Assembly: GCA_025464695.1 (NCBI GenBank)
Contig: JAODNQ010000152.1
Location: 4,386 to 68,385, forward strand
Origin: Frankiales bacterium
GTDB lineage: Bacteria > Actinomycetota > Actinomycetes > Mycobacteriales > SCTD01
Direction: 5' to 3'
DNA: 64,000 nucleotides
The notes under the pieces are model-generated. The model saw only the letters and a program-made list of their open reading frames with translations. It did not search any database and was not told the origin of the DNA. Each line of letters opens with the position of its first letter. The stretch's first letter is position 1. The translations under genes and the position numbers were made by a program. Below are positions 41,538 through 50,315 of the stretch, piece by piece.

Positions 41538-42344
41538 GTGTCCCAGCACTCCCGCCCCACGTCGTCGTCGTCGACCGTGTCCACGTACGCGACGCCCGAG
41601 GGGCTCCGCGTCCGCGGCACCGTCGTCGTCGTCCCCGGACGGGGTGAGACGGCCGGCAGCTACGGGCGCCTCGGCCGCCGCCTCGCCGCGGACGCCTACG
41701 GGGTCCGGGTCCTCGACCCGCCCCGCTTCGACGACGACGACGTCGAGGGCCCGCTGCGCGACCTCGCCCGGCGGCTCGACGAGGCCCTCGGCGGACCGGT
41801 GCAGGCCGCTCCCCTGGTCCTGCTCGGTGCCGACACCGGCGCAGCCGCCCTGTCAGCGCTGGTGGCCCGGCAGCCGGCGGACGCCGCGTGGCAGCCGCAG
41901 GCCCTGGTGCTCGCCGGGCTGCCCGGCTACACGGCGCCCGCGCTGGACGGCTGGGACGAGGAGCTCGACGCCCGCACCCGCTGCCCGGTCCAGCGCGCCG
42001 TGCTCACCGAGGACGACGGCGTCCAGCGCGGCCGCCTGGGAGCGGCGGTCCCGGCCGCGCTGCTCGACGCCGCCTACGGCAGCACCGCGCCCGTCCCGCA
42101 CCTGCTGCTCGTCGGAGACGACGACGCGCACGCCGACCGGGAGGCCCTCGCCCGGCTGCTTCGGTCGCTGCCGCAGGCACGCCTGGGCGTGGTCCGCGGC
42201 GTCCGCCACGACGTCCTCAACGACCTGCAGCACCGCGCGGTCGCCGCGGAGGTCGTCGGGTTCCTGGAGGCCCTGCGGGAGGGGACGCCCCTGGTCCCGC
42301 TCGTCGCGGTGGCGGCGAGCGAGGCGCAGGCGGTGCTCGTCTGA
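41538..42344 (+). CDS. alpha/beta-hydrolase-like protein at the end of the transporter operon
   Basis: 268 residues. Early TVVVVPGRGETAGSYGRLGR resembles the oxyanion strand of alpha/beta hydrolases (G-R-G-E in place of HGxG). The expected nucleophile elbow is LVLLGADTGAAALSALVARQ, with GADTG in place of GxSxG, so the nucleophile would be Asp or absent. Candidate acid and His are in LLLVGDDDAHADREAL and VVRGVRHDVLNDLQ. The RHDVLND form is frequent in hydrolases found next to NtaA-type monooxygenases. It starts with GTG 21 bases after DppF, GGAGGAG upstream, so it belongs to this operon. Substrate unknown. Confidence 0.75.
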   Translation: MSQHSRPTSSSSTVSTYATPEGLRVRGTVVVVPGRGETAGSYGRLGRRLAADAYGVRVLDPPRFDDDDVEGPLRDLARRLDEALGGPVQAAPLVLLGADTGAAALSALVARQPADAAWQPQALVLAGLPGYTAPALDGWDEELDARTRCPVQRAVLTEDDGVQRGRLGAAVPAALLDAAYGSTAPVPHLLLVGDDDAHADREALARLLRSLPQARLGVVRGVRHDVLNDLQHRAVAAEVVGFLEALREGTPLVPLVAVAASEAQAVLV

Positions 42345-42403
42345 CGGCTCACCGGCTGTCCGCGTCCCGACGGCGTGGCGCGTGCGCGCCCTAGCCTGCC
42401 GGG

Positions 42404-43999
42404 GTGGAGCGCTCCGACTGGCTGCTGACCCCGGCGGAGCGCGACAACCCCGCCACGACGCTCGACCGTCGGCACGGGCCCGACGGGCCGGCCTGGACGG
42501 AGGGCAACGACGTCCGCGCCCTGGTCCACGGCAGCACCTACTTCGCCCGGCTCCACGACGTCGTTGCGCGTCTGGTGAAGGGCGACCTGCTGTGCTTCAC
42601 CGACTGGCGCGGCGACCCGGACGAGCGGCTGACCGGCGAGCCCGGCAGCGAGGTCGGGCAGGTGTTCAGCGCCGCCGCCGAGCGAGGCGTGGTGGTCAAG
42701 GGCCTGCTCTGGCGCTCGCACCTGGACGGTCTGGCGTACAGCTCCGACGAGAACCGGCACCTCGGGACCGACGTCAACGAGGCCGGCGGCGAGGTGCTGC
42801 TCGACCAGCGGGTCCGCCCGTTCGGCAGCCACCACCAGAAGCTCGTCGTCGTGCGCGGGGACGGCGTCGACGTCGCGTTCGCCGGCGGGATCGACCTGTG
42901 CCACAGCCGGCGCGACGACCGCGACCACCGGGGCGACCCGCAGGGGCTGAGGATGTCGGAGGAGTACGGCGACACCCCGCCCTGGCACGACGTGCAGCTC
43001 GAGGTCCGCGGCCCCGCGGTCGGTGACCTGGAGGCCGTGTTCCGGGAGCGGTGGGACGACCCCGCGCCGCTGGACAACCGCGTGCGCATGGCGGTGGAGC
43101 GGCGGCTCGTCAGAGGTGTCGACACCGACGCCAGCGCGCTGCCCCTGCAGACGCCCGACCCGGCCCCGGCCGGCACGTGCACCGTGCAGGTCCTGCGCAC
43201 CTATCCGGCACGCCGCACCCCGTACCCGTTCGCCCCGCGGGGTGAGCGCAGCGTCGCGGCGGCCTACCGCAAGGCGCTGCGGCGCGCCCGCCGCCTGGTC
43301 TACCTCGAGGACCAGTACCTGTGGTCCGCCGAGGTCGCGGAGCTGTTCGCCGAGGCGCTGACGCGCGAGCCCGACCTGCACCTGGTCGGTGTGGTCCCGC
43401 GCTTCCCCGACCAGGGCGGTCGGGTCGGTCGGCCGCCGAACCTCGTCGGCCGGCAGGACGCGCTCGACGTCGTGGTGCAGGCCGGAGGCGACCGGGTCCG
43501 CGTCTTCGACCTGGAGAACTGCGTCGGCACGCCGGTGTACGTCCACGCGAAGGTCTGCCTGATCGACGACGTCTGGTCCAGCGTCGGCAGCGACAACCTG
43601 AACATGCGCAGCTGGACCCACGACAGCGAGCTGTCCTGCGCGGTGCTCGACGACGCGCTCGACCCGCGCGAGCCGCGCGACCCCGCGGGCCTGGGGGACG
43701 GCGCCCGCCGCTTCGCGCGGGACCTGCGGCTGGAGCTGTGGCGGGAGCACCTCGACACCGACGACGACGCCGGGCTGGTCGACACGGTGGCCGGGCTCGC
43801 CCGGCTCAGCGCGTCCGCCGAGGCGCTCGACGCCTGGCACGACGGCGGCCGCCAGGGCCCGCGGCCGCCGGGCCGCCTGCGCACCCACCACTTCGACCGG
43901 CTGCCACCCTTCACCCGGACGTGGGCCCGGCCGCTCTACCACCTCGTGGTGGACCCCGACGGGCGCCCGCGCGACGGCGTGCGCCGCACCTGGCAGTAG
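42404..43999 (+). CDS. phospholipase D-family protein
   Basis: 531 residues with two HKD motifs. The first is GSHHQKLVVVRGDGVDVAFA followed by GGIDLCHSRRDD; the second is YVHAKVCLIDDVWSSVGSDN followed by LNMRSWTHDSELS. Both have the HxK and the trailing GG/GSxN needed for the phosphatidyl-enzyme intermediate. There is no signal peptide, so it is probably cytosolic or membrane-associated. The family hydrolyses phosphodiesters or makes cardiolipin; the layout resembles actinobacterial PLD/cardiolipin-synthase-like proteins. GTG start; ends 14 bases before a convergent gene. Confidence 0.9.
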   Translation: MERSDWLLTPAERDNPATTLDRRHGPDGPAWTEGNDVRALVHGSTYFARLHDVVARLVKGDLLCFTDWRGDPDERLTGEPGSEVGQVFSAAAERGVVVKGLLWRSHLDGLAYSSDENRHLGTDVNEAGGEVLLDQRVRPFGSHHQKLVVVRGDGVDVAFAGGIDLCHSRRDDRDHRGDPQGLRMSEEYGDTPPWHDVQLEVRGPAVGDLEAVFRERWDDPAPLDNRVRMAVERRLVRGVDTDASALPLQTPDPAPAGTCTVQVLRTYPARRTPYPFAPRGERSVAAAYRKALRRARRLVYLEDQYLWSAEVAELFAEALTREPDLHLVGVVPRFPDQGGRVGRPPNLVGRQDALDVVVQAGGDRVRVFDLENCVGTPVYVHAKVCLIDDVWSSVGSDNLNMRSWTHDSELSCAVLDDALDPREPRDPAGLGDGARRFARDLRLELWREHLDTDDDAGLVDTVAGLARLSASAEALDAWHDGGRQGPRPPGRLRTHHFDRLPPFTRTWARPLYHLVVDPDGRPRDGVRRTWQ

Positions 44000-44013
44000 C
44001 GGAGCGCTGAGCC

Positions 44014-44529
44014 CTACGGCTCGGGGTCCTCGGGCAGGTCGTCGGAGACGTCCTCGGGAGCGACGCCGACCAGGGCCACCGGCAGGGACCCGGGCCCGCT
44101 GCCGCGCAGCCGCACCGCGCGGTCGCCGACCTGCGCCGCGGCGCACCAGCGCTCCGGGCCGCCGATGACGAGGAACTCGTGGGGCGTCCCGTCGACGTCG
44201 ATGCTCGCGCTCCACCGGTCGGCCCGGACCTCGAACGGGAACGTGATCTCGTCCGGGGCGGACACGGCGCCGTGCAGCCAGTCGGTGAGCAGCCGCCAGG
44301 TGTCCATCTCGGCGGGCCAGCCCGTCTCGCCGTCGACCTCGACGTCGTAGCTGCGGCCGCCGTCGACGTGCCGGACGTGGGCGCTGTACGTGGACTCCTC
44401 GGGGGTGAGGCCGCCGCCGTGCCCGAAGCCCCCCTGGTAGGCGCGCCCCGCGCCCTGCACGGCGAACAGCCGTCCCAGCCTCCGGGCCGCGTCGATCCAC
44501 TCGACCTGGTCCTCGTCCCACTCCCGCAC
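44014..44529 (-). CDS. hypothetical protein, 171 aa
   Basis: An acidic protein starting MREWDEDQVEWIDAARRLGR. It has alternating strand-like segments (YSAHVRHVDGGRSYDVEVDG, DEITFPFEVRADRWSASIDV, EFLVIGGPERWCAAAQVGD) and ends in an acidic tail DDLPEDPEP. I recognise no family. Predicted mostly beta, cytosolic, no signal or membrane segment. GTG start. It shares codon bias with its neighbours, has no stop in 172 codons and is convergent with the phospholipase D gene. Confidence 0.6.
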   Translation of the reverse strand: MREWDEDQVEWIDAARRLGRLFAVQGAGRAYQGGFGHGGGLTPEESTYSAHVRHVDGGRSYDVEVDGETGWPAEMDTWRLLTDWLHGAVSAPDEITFPFEVRADRWSASIDVDGTPHEFLVIGGPERWCAAAQVGDRAVRLRGSGPGSLPVALVGVAPEDVSDDLPEDPEP

Positions 44530-44596
44530 GCGGGCAACGTACGTCCTCGCGGCCCGGCTCGTGCAGGGGCGGCTGCACCCGCGCGGAGCGCACCCG

Positions 44597-44767
44597 TCAG
44601 CGGCTCAGCGCCTCCAGCCCGCGGCGGACGGCGTCGTCCTCGGGCACGCCGGTGGCGACCAGGCGGGCGACGAAGCGCTCGAGCGCGTCCGAGGCGGCCG
44701 GCTGCTCCAGGCGGAGCTGCCGGGCGCGGTCCTCGAGGGCGGCCGGGACGGCGGCGTCGGAGGTCAT
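44597..44767 (-). CDS. small hypothetical protein, 56 aa
   Basis: ATG at 44767, stop at 44597. The product begins MTSDAAVPAALEDRARQLRL and continues EQPAASDALERFVARLVATG, ending RRGLEALSR. It is helical, charged and soluble. Helix spacing (LERFVARLVATGVPEDDAVR) resembles short hypothetical proteins of actinomycetes, but I know no function. It sits 67 bases upstream of the 171-aa protein on the same strand. Confidence 0.45.
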   Translation of the reverse strand: MTSDAAVPAALEDRARQLRLEQPAASDALERFVARLVATGVPEDDAVRRGLEALSR

Positions 44768-44954
44768 GGCGCGACGGTAGGCAGGGCGTGCGACGTCGGG
44801 AGGTCTGCCAGGTGAACGGCGGGTGCGGGGAGGGCGTCGCCGAGCTGGCGCGCGTGGCGGTGGCCGGCGGTGGACCCAGGGGCCGCCGCCGCTGACGGCA
44901 GGGGCACGGGCCTGCTCGCCCGCGTCGTGCGCGAGGAGCAGCGGCTCAGACGGG

Positions 44955-44984
44955 GACGGCCCGCCGGAGGTCCGGCGGGCCGTC
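44955..44984 (-). terminator. strong hairpin terminator after the YncE/phosphoesterase gene
   Basis: GACGGCCCGCCGGA and TCCGGCGGGCCGTC form a 14-bp perfect inverted repeat closed by GG, so about 13 pairs can form around a short loop. It starts 12 bases after the stop codon at 44997 on the minus strand. No U-tract is present, which is common in high-G+C actinomycetes. Confidence 0.7.
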
Positions 44985-44996
44985 GGTGGTGCGGGC

Positions 44997-47789
44997 CTAC
45001 TCGGTCTCGGACCCCGGGAGGTAGCCGCCGGGGACCTGCGCCGGCGCGTACAGGACGCTGTCGCCCGGGTAGGGAACCCGCCAGCCGTGCGTCTGGTACC
45101 AGGTGTACCGGTTCATGAGCTCCGGGTTCGCGGAGTCCGCGACGGCGCCGCGACCCGAGGCCTTCTGGGCCGCGGCCCAGGCCCTCCACTGACCCGCGAG
45201 GTCCTTGTCGGCGTCGGGGACCACAGCCACCCGCTGCTGCTGCGCCTGCAGCCGCTGTGCGGCGACGCCCGTGGTGCCGAGCGTGTCCGCACCGCACGCG
45301 GGAGCAGGCGTGACGCCCTCGGTCAGCGGCACCTGGTTGGGCAGCGCCGTGAAGGGGGTGAGGTCCGGCGTGTCCGTGAAGGCGCCGTACATGGGTGTGG
45401 CGGCGGCGACCTTCTGGTTGAGCGGCTGCGCGCCGAGGATCTGCTCGATCGTCCGCACCACCGTGATCTGGGAGTAGTAGGTGCTGTCGACGACGCCGCG
45501 CTGCGCCCAGGGACTGATGACCTGCGCCGGCGCGCGGTGGCCGTCGACGTGGTCCGCGCCGGCCTGGCTGTCGTCCTCGACCACGAAGATCGCGGAGTCC
45601 TTCCAGTACGGGCTGTGCGAGATCTCGTCGACGATCCGGCCCACAGCGAGGTCGTTGTCGGCGACCTGGGCCTGCGGGCTGGGCGGGCCGCCCGTGTGGT
45701 CGCTGGAGAGCCAGAACGTGTTCAGGCTCGCGGGACCGTTCGCTTCGAAGTCCTGCTTCCAGATCTGGTGGCGGTAGGTGTCGGGGATGTCGGTGTCGAA
45801 CTTCGGGTAGTCGTGGTTCGTGATCGCGTTGAGCGACGGGATCGGGCTCTGCGTGTCCTGCTTGATGGCCGGATCGGTGAGCGCCGCTGCGCTCCCTCCC
45901 TGCTCCACGCTCTTCGTGGCGCAGTAGTAGTCCTGCCAGTCCGCGCCCGCGGGCTTGGTCTCGAACTGCGCGAACTCGCCGAAGTTGCGCGCTGTCCCGC
46001 CGGCCGCCTGCACCGCTGTCCACAGGAAGCCCGAGCGCTGGTGGCCGAGGACGTCGTCCTCGGTGTCGTAGCTGCGCAGGTACTCACCGGCGCTGGACTC
46101 GGTGTACTCCGGGTCGTCGCCCTGCACGACCCAGTTGTGGCCCTCGGCGGAGTTCGTGCCGATGTCGTAGAGGTTGTCGTACAGGCCGAACTGCTTCGCC
46201 AGGGCGTGCTGGTTCGGGGTCACCTTTTCTCCGAACTGGGCCAGCGCGGGGTCGCCGTTGCCCCGCGCGTCGTCGCCGTAGACCTGGTCGTAGGTGCGGT
46301 TCTCCTTCACCAGCAGGAACACGTGCTTGATGGTCGACGGGTCGCCGACCCGCTTCGGCACGGCGACGGCGGACTGCCGCGCGCCCTTCGCCTGCTTGAC
46401 GTCCGTGTCGCTCGGGCCCCAGCCGTTCTGCGCGAAGACCGTCGCGGTCTGCTTGGCCACCTCCTGGTCGCTCGGCAGCGGGAACCGGGTCAGGGAGGCG
46501 GTCGTGCTGTGCGTGCCGTGGCCGGTCGCCGGCGTCGTGCCCGGCCCCTGGTCGAACGTCAGCGCCGGCCCGAGCGCGTCGGTCCCCCGGCTGTTGGTGA
46601 CGACCACCTTCCCGCCCGCGACGGCGACGTCGGTGGGGAAGTAGTCGGTGGGCAGCAGTCCGACGAGGCTCACCGGCTGCTGCGGTGCCGCCGCGCTGTA
46701 GCGGTAGACCGCGACGGCGTCGGCCCGTCCGAGGGTCACCAGCAGGTGCCCGTCGGGGGTCGTCGTGATGCCGTCGGGCTGGTAACCGACCGTCGAGCTC
46801 GCCCAGGGCTGCGTCGCGATCGTCTGGACCACCTGGTCGGTCGCGGTGTCCACGACCGACACCGTGTCGCTGCCCGTGTCCGCCACGAACAGGGCGCCGC
46901 CGGAGGTGTGGAGCGCCGTCGGGTGGAGCCCGACGGCGATCGACCGGACCGCCGCGGCGGGGACGGCGGTGTCGATCACGCTGAGCGTGCCCGTGGTCGA
47001 GGTGCCGAGCACCGGGTCCGCCGGCACCCGCGTGCCGTAGGAGTTCATGGTGTGATCGCCCGGCTGGGCGGGCCGCCCGCCCTCGTTGCTCACGTAGAGC
47101 CGGCTCCCGACGACGGCGACCTCCCGCGGCGCCGTGCCGACGGGCCAGCGCTCCCGGACCGCACCCGTCTGCGGGTCGACGGCGACGACGGCGTTCTGAC
47201 CGTTCAGCGGGACGTACAGCGTCGCGCCGTCGGCCGAGAAGACCGACCTGGCGGGCAGTGCGGAGGTGGCGCCGACCTTGGACAGGGCGAAGGTCTTCGA
47301 GGCGCCGAGCGTGCCGTCCGGGTGGACCGGGAAGCGCGTCACCCCGTTCGTCTGGGGCAGCCACAGCTGCGTGCCGTCGGGCGAGAACGTCGGGCCGGCC
47401 TGGCCCACGCTGCCGTCCGACAGCAGCTGGTCCGCGGTCTTGGCCTTGCCGACCGTCCACACCAGCGCGTAGGTCCGCAGGTCGAAGACCTGCAGCACGA
47501 TGCTCCTGTCGGTGCTCGTCGCGGCCAGGAAGCGGCCGTCGGCGCTGACGGTCGAGCCCATGAACTTCCCCAGCGGCGACAGCAGCCGGTCGCCGACCGG
47601 TGCCAGGAGCTGGTCGTCGGAGACCTGCAGGCCGTCCGGGTACTGCGTGCCGACCTGGTGGGAGCCGAAGACCTCCGTGGAGGCCCAGGCGGCCCCGGTG
47701 CCGGTGACGGCGAGGGCAGCCGTGGCGAGGGCGACGAGGCGGCGTCCCGGTCTGGGAGGGTTGTCCCGGCGCTGGCGCGTGACGTGCAT
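44997..47789 (-). CDS. secreted bifunctional YncE-like beta-propeller / phosphoesterase protein
   Basis: 930 residues. A signal peptide (RRLVALATAALAVTGTGAAWA) leads to a YVTN propeller to about residue 440 with repeats such as GTLSVIDTAVPAAAVRSIAV and DTVSVVDTATDQVVQTIATQ. From about residue 490 a phosphoesterase domain starts with IKHVFLLVKENRTYDQVYGD, the ENRxxD form of the phospholipase C/acid phosphatase family, then AIFVVEDDSQAGADHVDGHR. It should act outside the cell on a phosphate ester. It follows the ABC permease by 12 bases, so the ABC genes and this enzyme form one operon. Confidence 0.88.
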   Translation of the reverse strand: MHVTRQRRDNPPRPGRRLVALATAALAVTGTGAAWASTEVFGSHQVGTQYPDGLQVSDDQLLAPVGDRLLSPLGKFMGSTVSADGRFLAATSTDRSIVLQVFDLRTYALVWTVGKAKTADQLLSDGSVGQAGPTFSPDGTQLWLPQTNGVTRFPVHPDGTLGASKTFALSKVGATSALPARSVFSADGATLYVPLNGQNAVVAVDPQTGAVRERWPVGTAPREVAVVGSRLYVSNEGGRPAQPGDHTMNSYGTRVPADPVLGTSTTGTLSVIDTAVPAAAVRSIAVGLHPTALHTSGGALFVADTGSDTVSVVDTATDQVVQTIATQPWASSTVGYQPDGITTTPDGHLLVTLGRADAVAVYRYSAAAPQQPVSLVGLLPTDYFPTDVAVAGGKVVVTNSRGTDALGPALTFDQGPGTTPATGHGTHSTTASLTRFPLPSDQEVAKQTATVFAQNGWGPSDTDVKQAKGARQSAVAVPKRVGDPSTIKHVFLLVKENRTYDQVYGDDARGNGDPALAQFGEKVTPNQHALAKQFGLYDNLYDIGTNSAEGHNWVVQGDDPEYTESSAGEYLRSYDTEDDVLGHQRSGFLWTAVQAAGGTARNFGEFAQFETKPAGADWQDYYCATKSVEQGGSAAALTDPAIKQDTQSPIPSLNAITNHDYPKFDTDIPDTYRHQIWKQDFEANGPASLNTFWLSSDHTGGPPSPQAQVADNDLAVGRIVDEISHSPYWKDSAIFVVEDDSQAGADHVDGHRAPAQVISPWAQRGVVDSTYYSQITVVRTIEQILGAQPLNQKVAAATPMYGAFTDTPDLTPFTALPNQVPLTEGVTPAPACGADTLGTTGVAAQRLQAQQQRVAVVPDADKDLAGQWRAWAAAQKASGRGAVADSANPELMNRYTWYQTHGWRVPYPGDSVLYAPAQVPGGYLPGSETE

Positions 47790-47801
47790 GGAGGTGCTCC
47801 T

Positions 47802-49163
47802 TCAGGAGGGAGGTGCGAGCAGGTCGAGCGACCCGTCGAACTGCCAGAGGGGGTTCGGCCCGACGCCGTGCTGCCGGCGGACCTGGAAGGAGCCGTTGAC
47901 GGCCTGCGGCCCGTCGCCGTCGACGACGTAGCGGCCGTCGGCGGACAGCTCGAGCTGGTAGACGGCCGACCCGGTGGCCGTGGCCCCCGGCAGGTGCCAG
48001 GACACGACGCACCGCCAGTCGTTGCCGGGCCCCCGGTCCTCGACTCGCGAGCCGCCCTTGTCGCAGGAGGCGCTGCTGGCGAGCTGCGCCTCGGTCACGT
48101 CCGGGCGGGCGAGCTCGCGCGACTGCAGCCGGTAGAGGTGGCCGAAGGCGGTGGCGAGCGACCGCTCCAGCCGCGGCGCGTCGCTGGCCGGGGCGGAACG
48201 GACCGCCGGCAGGACAGCGGCGACGACTCCGGCGGTGGCCGCGCCGAGCAGCACGAGCGGCAGGGCGGCCTGCACGAGCACGCGGGGCCCGAGCCCGTCG
48301 GAGGCCTGGCCGGTGAAGTCCCGGCGGACGAACAGCGCGAAGGCCAGCGCGGCGGCGGCGACCGTCCAGACGAGGCCGACGACGACGCCGACGACGAGGG
48401 GGGTGACCTGCACGGGCTCGCCGAACAGCCCGCGCCAGGTGAGGAGCGCGTAGCCGGGCAGGCTGACGCGCACCGCGAGCGGCAGCGGCAGCAGCTGGGC
48501 GACCTGCAGCAGCAGGGCGAGCAGAGCCGGGACCAGCAGGCCCGTCGGCGAACGCCCCAGGGTGACGCTCCCGAGCAGCCCGACCGCGGCGAAGGCCAGG
48601 GTCGGGACGACGACCACGAGCCAGGCGAGTGCGACCAGCCGGGCGGCGCAGCCGGGGGCGAGCAGCTGCCCGTCCAGGCCGACCAGCGGGAGGTCGCCGG
48701 AGGCGGCGAGGCCTCCGACCACGCTCGACACCGCCAGTCCGGCCACCAGCGCGAGGACGACGGCCAGGCTGGCGAGCGCCTTGGCGACGAACACCCGACC
48801 CGCGGACCGGGTCGCGACCAGCAGGTGTCCCCAGGTGCCGAGGCGGTCCTCGACGGCGAACACGTCGCCGGCCACGAGGGACGTGAGCAGCGGCAGCACC
48901 CAGCTGCAGCAGAAGGCCAGGACCACGAGCGACCCCGCCCAGCCGCTCGTGGCCATCCAGCGGCCGAAGACCGTGTCGGTGGGCAGCGCGCTCTGCCGGC
49001 TGAGGACGCCGACCAGCAGGGCCGGCAGGAGCCAGCAGGTGAGGAGCAGGACCCGGACCCGCCACTGGGCGAGCTGCTTGACCAGCTCGAAGCGGACCGT
49101 CCTCGACAGCCGCGCCGGACGCGCCCGCGACAGGGGCGCCGGGGCGAGGACGGTCGACGTCAT
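47802..49163 (-). CDS. ABC-2-like permease with C-terminal extracytoplasmic domain
   Basis: 453 residues. Six or more hydrophobic segments lie between residues 38 and 330 (VLLLTCWLLPALLVGVL, LVVLAFCCSWVLPLLTSL, LVLLGAATAGVVAAVLPAV among others). After the last segment about 110 residues remain, containing SASCDKGG and DWRCVVSWHLPG, a Cys pair that could form a disulfide, and ending in QLELSADGRYVVDGDG. This tail should be outside the membrane. It is coupled to the ATPase by ATGA and followed by the secreted phosphoesterase. Confidence 0.8.
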   Translation of the reverse strand: MTSTVLAPAPLSRARPARLSRTVRFELVKQLAQWRVRVLLLTCWLLPALLVGVLSRQSALPTDTVFGRWMATSGWAGSLVVLAFCCSWVLPLLTSLVAGDVFAVEDRLGTWGHLLVATRSAGRVFVAKALASLAVVLALVAGLAVSSVVGGLAASGDLPLVGLDGQLLAPGCAARLVALAWLVVVVPTLAFAAVGLLGSVTLGRSPTGLLVPALLALLLQVAQLLPLPLAVRVSLPGYALLTWRGLFGEPVQVTPLVVGVVVGLVWTVAAAALAFALFVRRDFTGQASDGLGPRVLVQAALPLVLLGAATAGVVAAVLPAVRSAPASDAPRLERSLATAFGHLYRLQSRELARPDVTEAQLASSASCDKGGSRVEDRGPGNDWRCVVSWHLPGATATGSAVYQLELSADGRYVVDGDGPQAVNGSFQVRRQHGVGPNPLWQFDGSLDLLAPPS

Positions 49164-50110
49164 GCGCCCTGCCCCCGGGACGCTGCGGCCGCCTCGACCA
49201 GGGCCAGGAAGGCGGCCTCGAGGGGCGGCACGACCGGGGTGAGCTCGCGGACGCCGGTCCCGGCGCCGACCAGACGGGCGACGAGGTCGTCCAGGGCGGC
49301 AGCCGCGCCTCGGACCACCAGCGTGTCGTCGTCGGGGGCGACGACCCCGTCGAGGTCCAGCACCGTCAGGCCGGGCACCGCGGCGGCGGCGCGGCGGGCG
49401 GCCGCGGGGTCGGTGGTGCGCACCCGGTGGTCCAGCGGCCCGGAGTCCGCGGCGAGCTTGCTGACCGGTCCGGTGAAGACGACCCGGCCACCGACCAGCA
49501 GCGTGACCTCGGCGCAGACCGCCGCCAGGTCCTCCATCCGGTGGCTCGACAGCACGACGGCGGTGCCCTGCCTCGCGAGGTCCGCCAGCAGGCGGTGCAC
49601 CTGCCGGGCCGCGGCCGGGTCCAGGCCGTTCATCGGCTCGTCCAGCACGAGCAGCCGCGGCCGGCCCAGCAGCGCCGCGGCCAGGCCGAGCCGCTGCCGC
49701 ATCCCGAGCGAGAACCCGCGCACACGGTCGTCGGCGACGTCCTCGAGGCCGACCCGGGCGAGCACCTCGGGCACCTCGACCCGGGCGACGCCGCGCAGGG
49801 CCGCGAGCGCTGCGAGGTTCTGCCTGGCGGTCAGCGAGGGGTAGAGCCCAGGACCGTCGACGAAGCCCGCGACGCCCTCGGGCAGGGCGAGCGCGCGCCC
49901 GACCGTGCGGCCCAGGACCTGCAGGCTGCCGCGGTCGGCCACGGACAGGCCGAGCAGCAGGCTCAGGAGGGTCGTCTTGCCCGCCCCGTTGGGCCCGACC
50001 AGGCCGTGCACCTGGCCGGCGGGGACGTCGAGGTCGACGCTGTCGAGCGCGAGGACCTCCCCGAACGACGTCGAGAGGCCGCGCGCGCGCACCGTGGGCC
50101 CGTCCGACAC
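49160..50110 (-). CDS. ABC transporter ATP-binding protein, CcmA/DrrA type
   Basis: 316 residues. Walker A is GLVGPNGAGKTTLLSLLLGL, signature FSLGMRQRLGLAAALLGRPR, Walker B LLVLDEPMNGLDPAAARQVH, H-loop TAVVLSSHRMEDLAAVCA. The C-terminal 90 residues resemble the regulatory tail of exporter ATPases. With the ABC-2-like permease it forms an export-type transporter. GTG start with GGAGGCGGAC upstream. Confidence 0.92.
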   Translation of the reverse strand: MSDGPTVRARGLSTSFGEVLALDSVDLDVPAGQVHGLVGPNGAGKTTLLSLLLGLSVADRGSLQVLGRTVGRALALPEGVAGFVDGPGLYPSLTARQNLAALAALRGVARVEVPEVLARVGLEDVADDRVRGFSLGMRQRLGLAAALLGRPRLLVLDEPMNGLDPAAARQVHRLLADLARQGTAVVLSSHRMEDLAAVCAEVTLLVGGRVVFTGPVSKLAADSGPLDHRVRTTDPAAARRAAAAVPGLTVLDLDGVVAPDDDTLVVRGAAAALDDLVARLVGAGTGVRELTPVVPPLEAAFLALVEAAAASRGQGA

Positions 50111-50281
50111 GTCCGCCTCCTCTGCCTCCGGCTGGTCCTGCTCACACCCGCGAGAAGCTAGGGAGCGGCGCTGGACGGGAGACCACGGCGCGAGGAACGC
50201 GAGGTGAAGCCGAGCAGGCGGCGCCGCTCCGGCCCGACCGCTGGTCGACGCGCGACGGGAGGACGCCGTCGACCCGGGTCA

Positions 50282-50301
50282 CTGGGCCAGCAGTGGCCCA
50301 G
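50282..50301 (-). terminator. hairpin downstream of the NlpC/P60 operon
   Basis: CTGGGCCA and TGGCCCAG form an 8-bp perfect hairpin with loop GCAG, 15 bases past the stop of the zinc-ribbon peptide gene on the minus strand. The position and symmetry suit a terminator before the ABC operon; no U-tract. Confidence 0.5.
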
Positions 50302-50315
50302 GGGAGGCCGGTCGG

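Noticed and set aside
44768..44954. Possible small genes in the gap before the phosphoesterase terminator
   Set aside because: Open frames here are short, Arg/Gly-rich in every frame and without ribosome sites; nothing beyond the terminator hairpin is supported.
44823..49844. A 1673-codon open frame on the plus strand, and many other long antisense frames
   Set aside because: These are antisense shadows caused by high G+C third positions. The opposite strand carries clear families (phosphoesterase, ABC genes) with correct codon bias and motifs.
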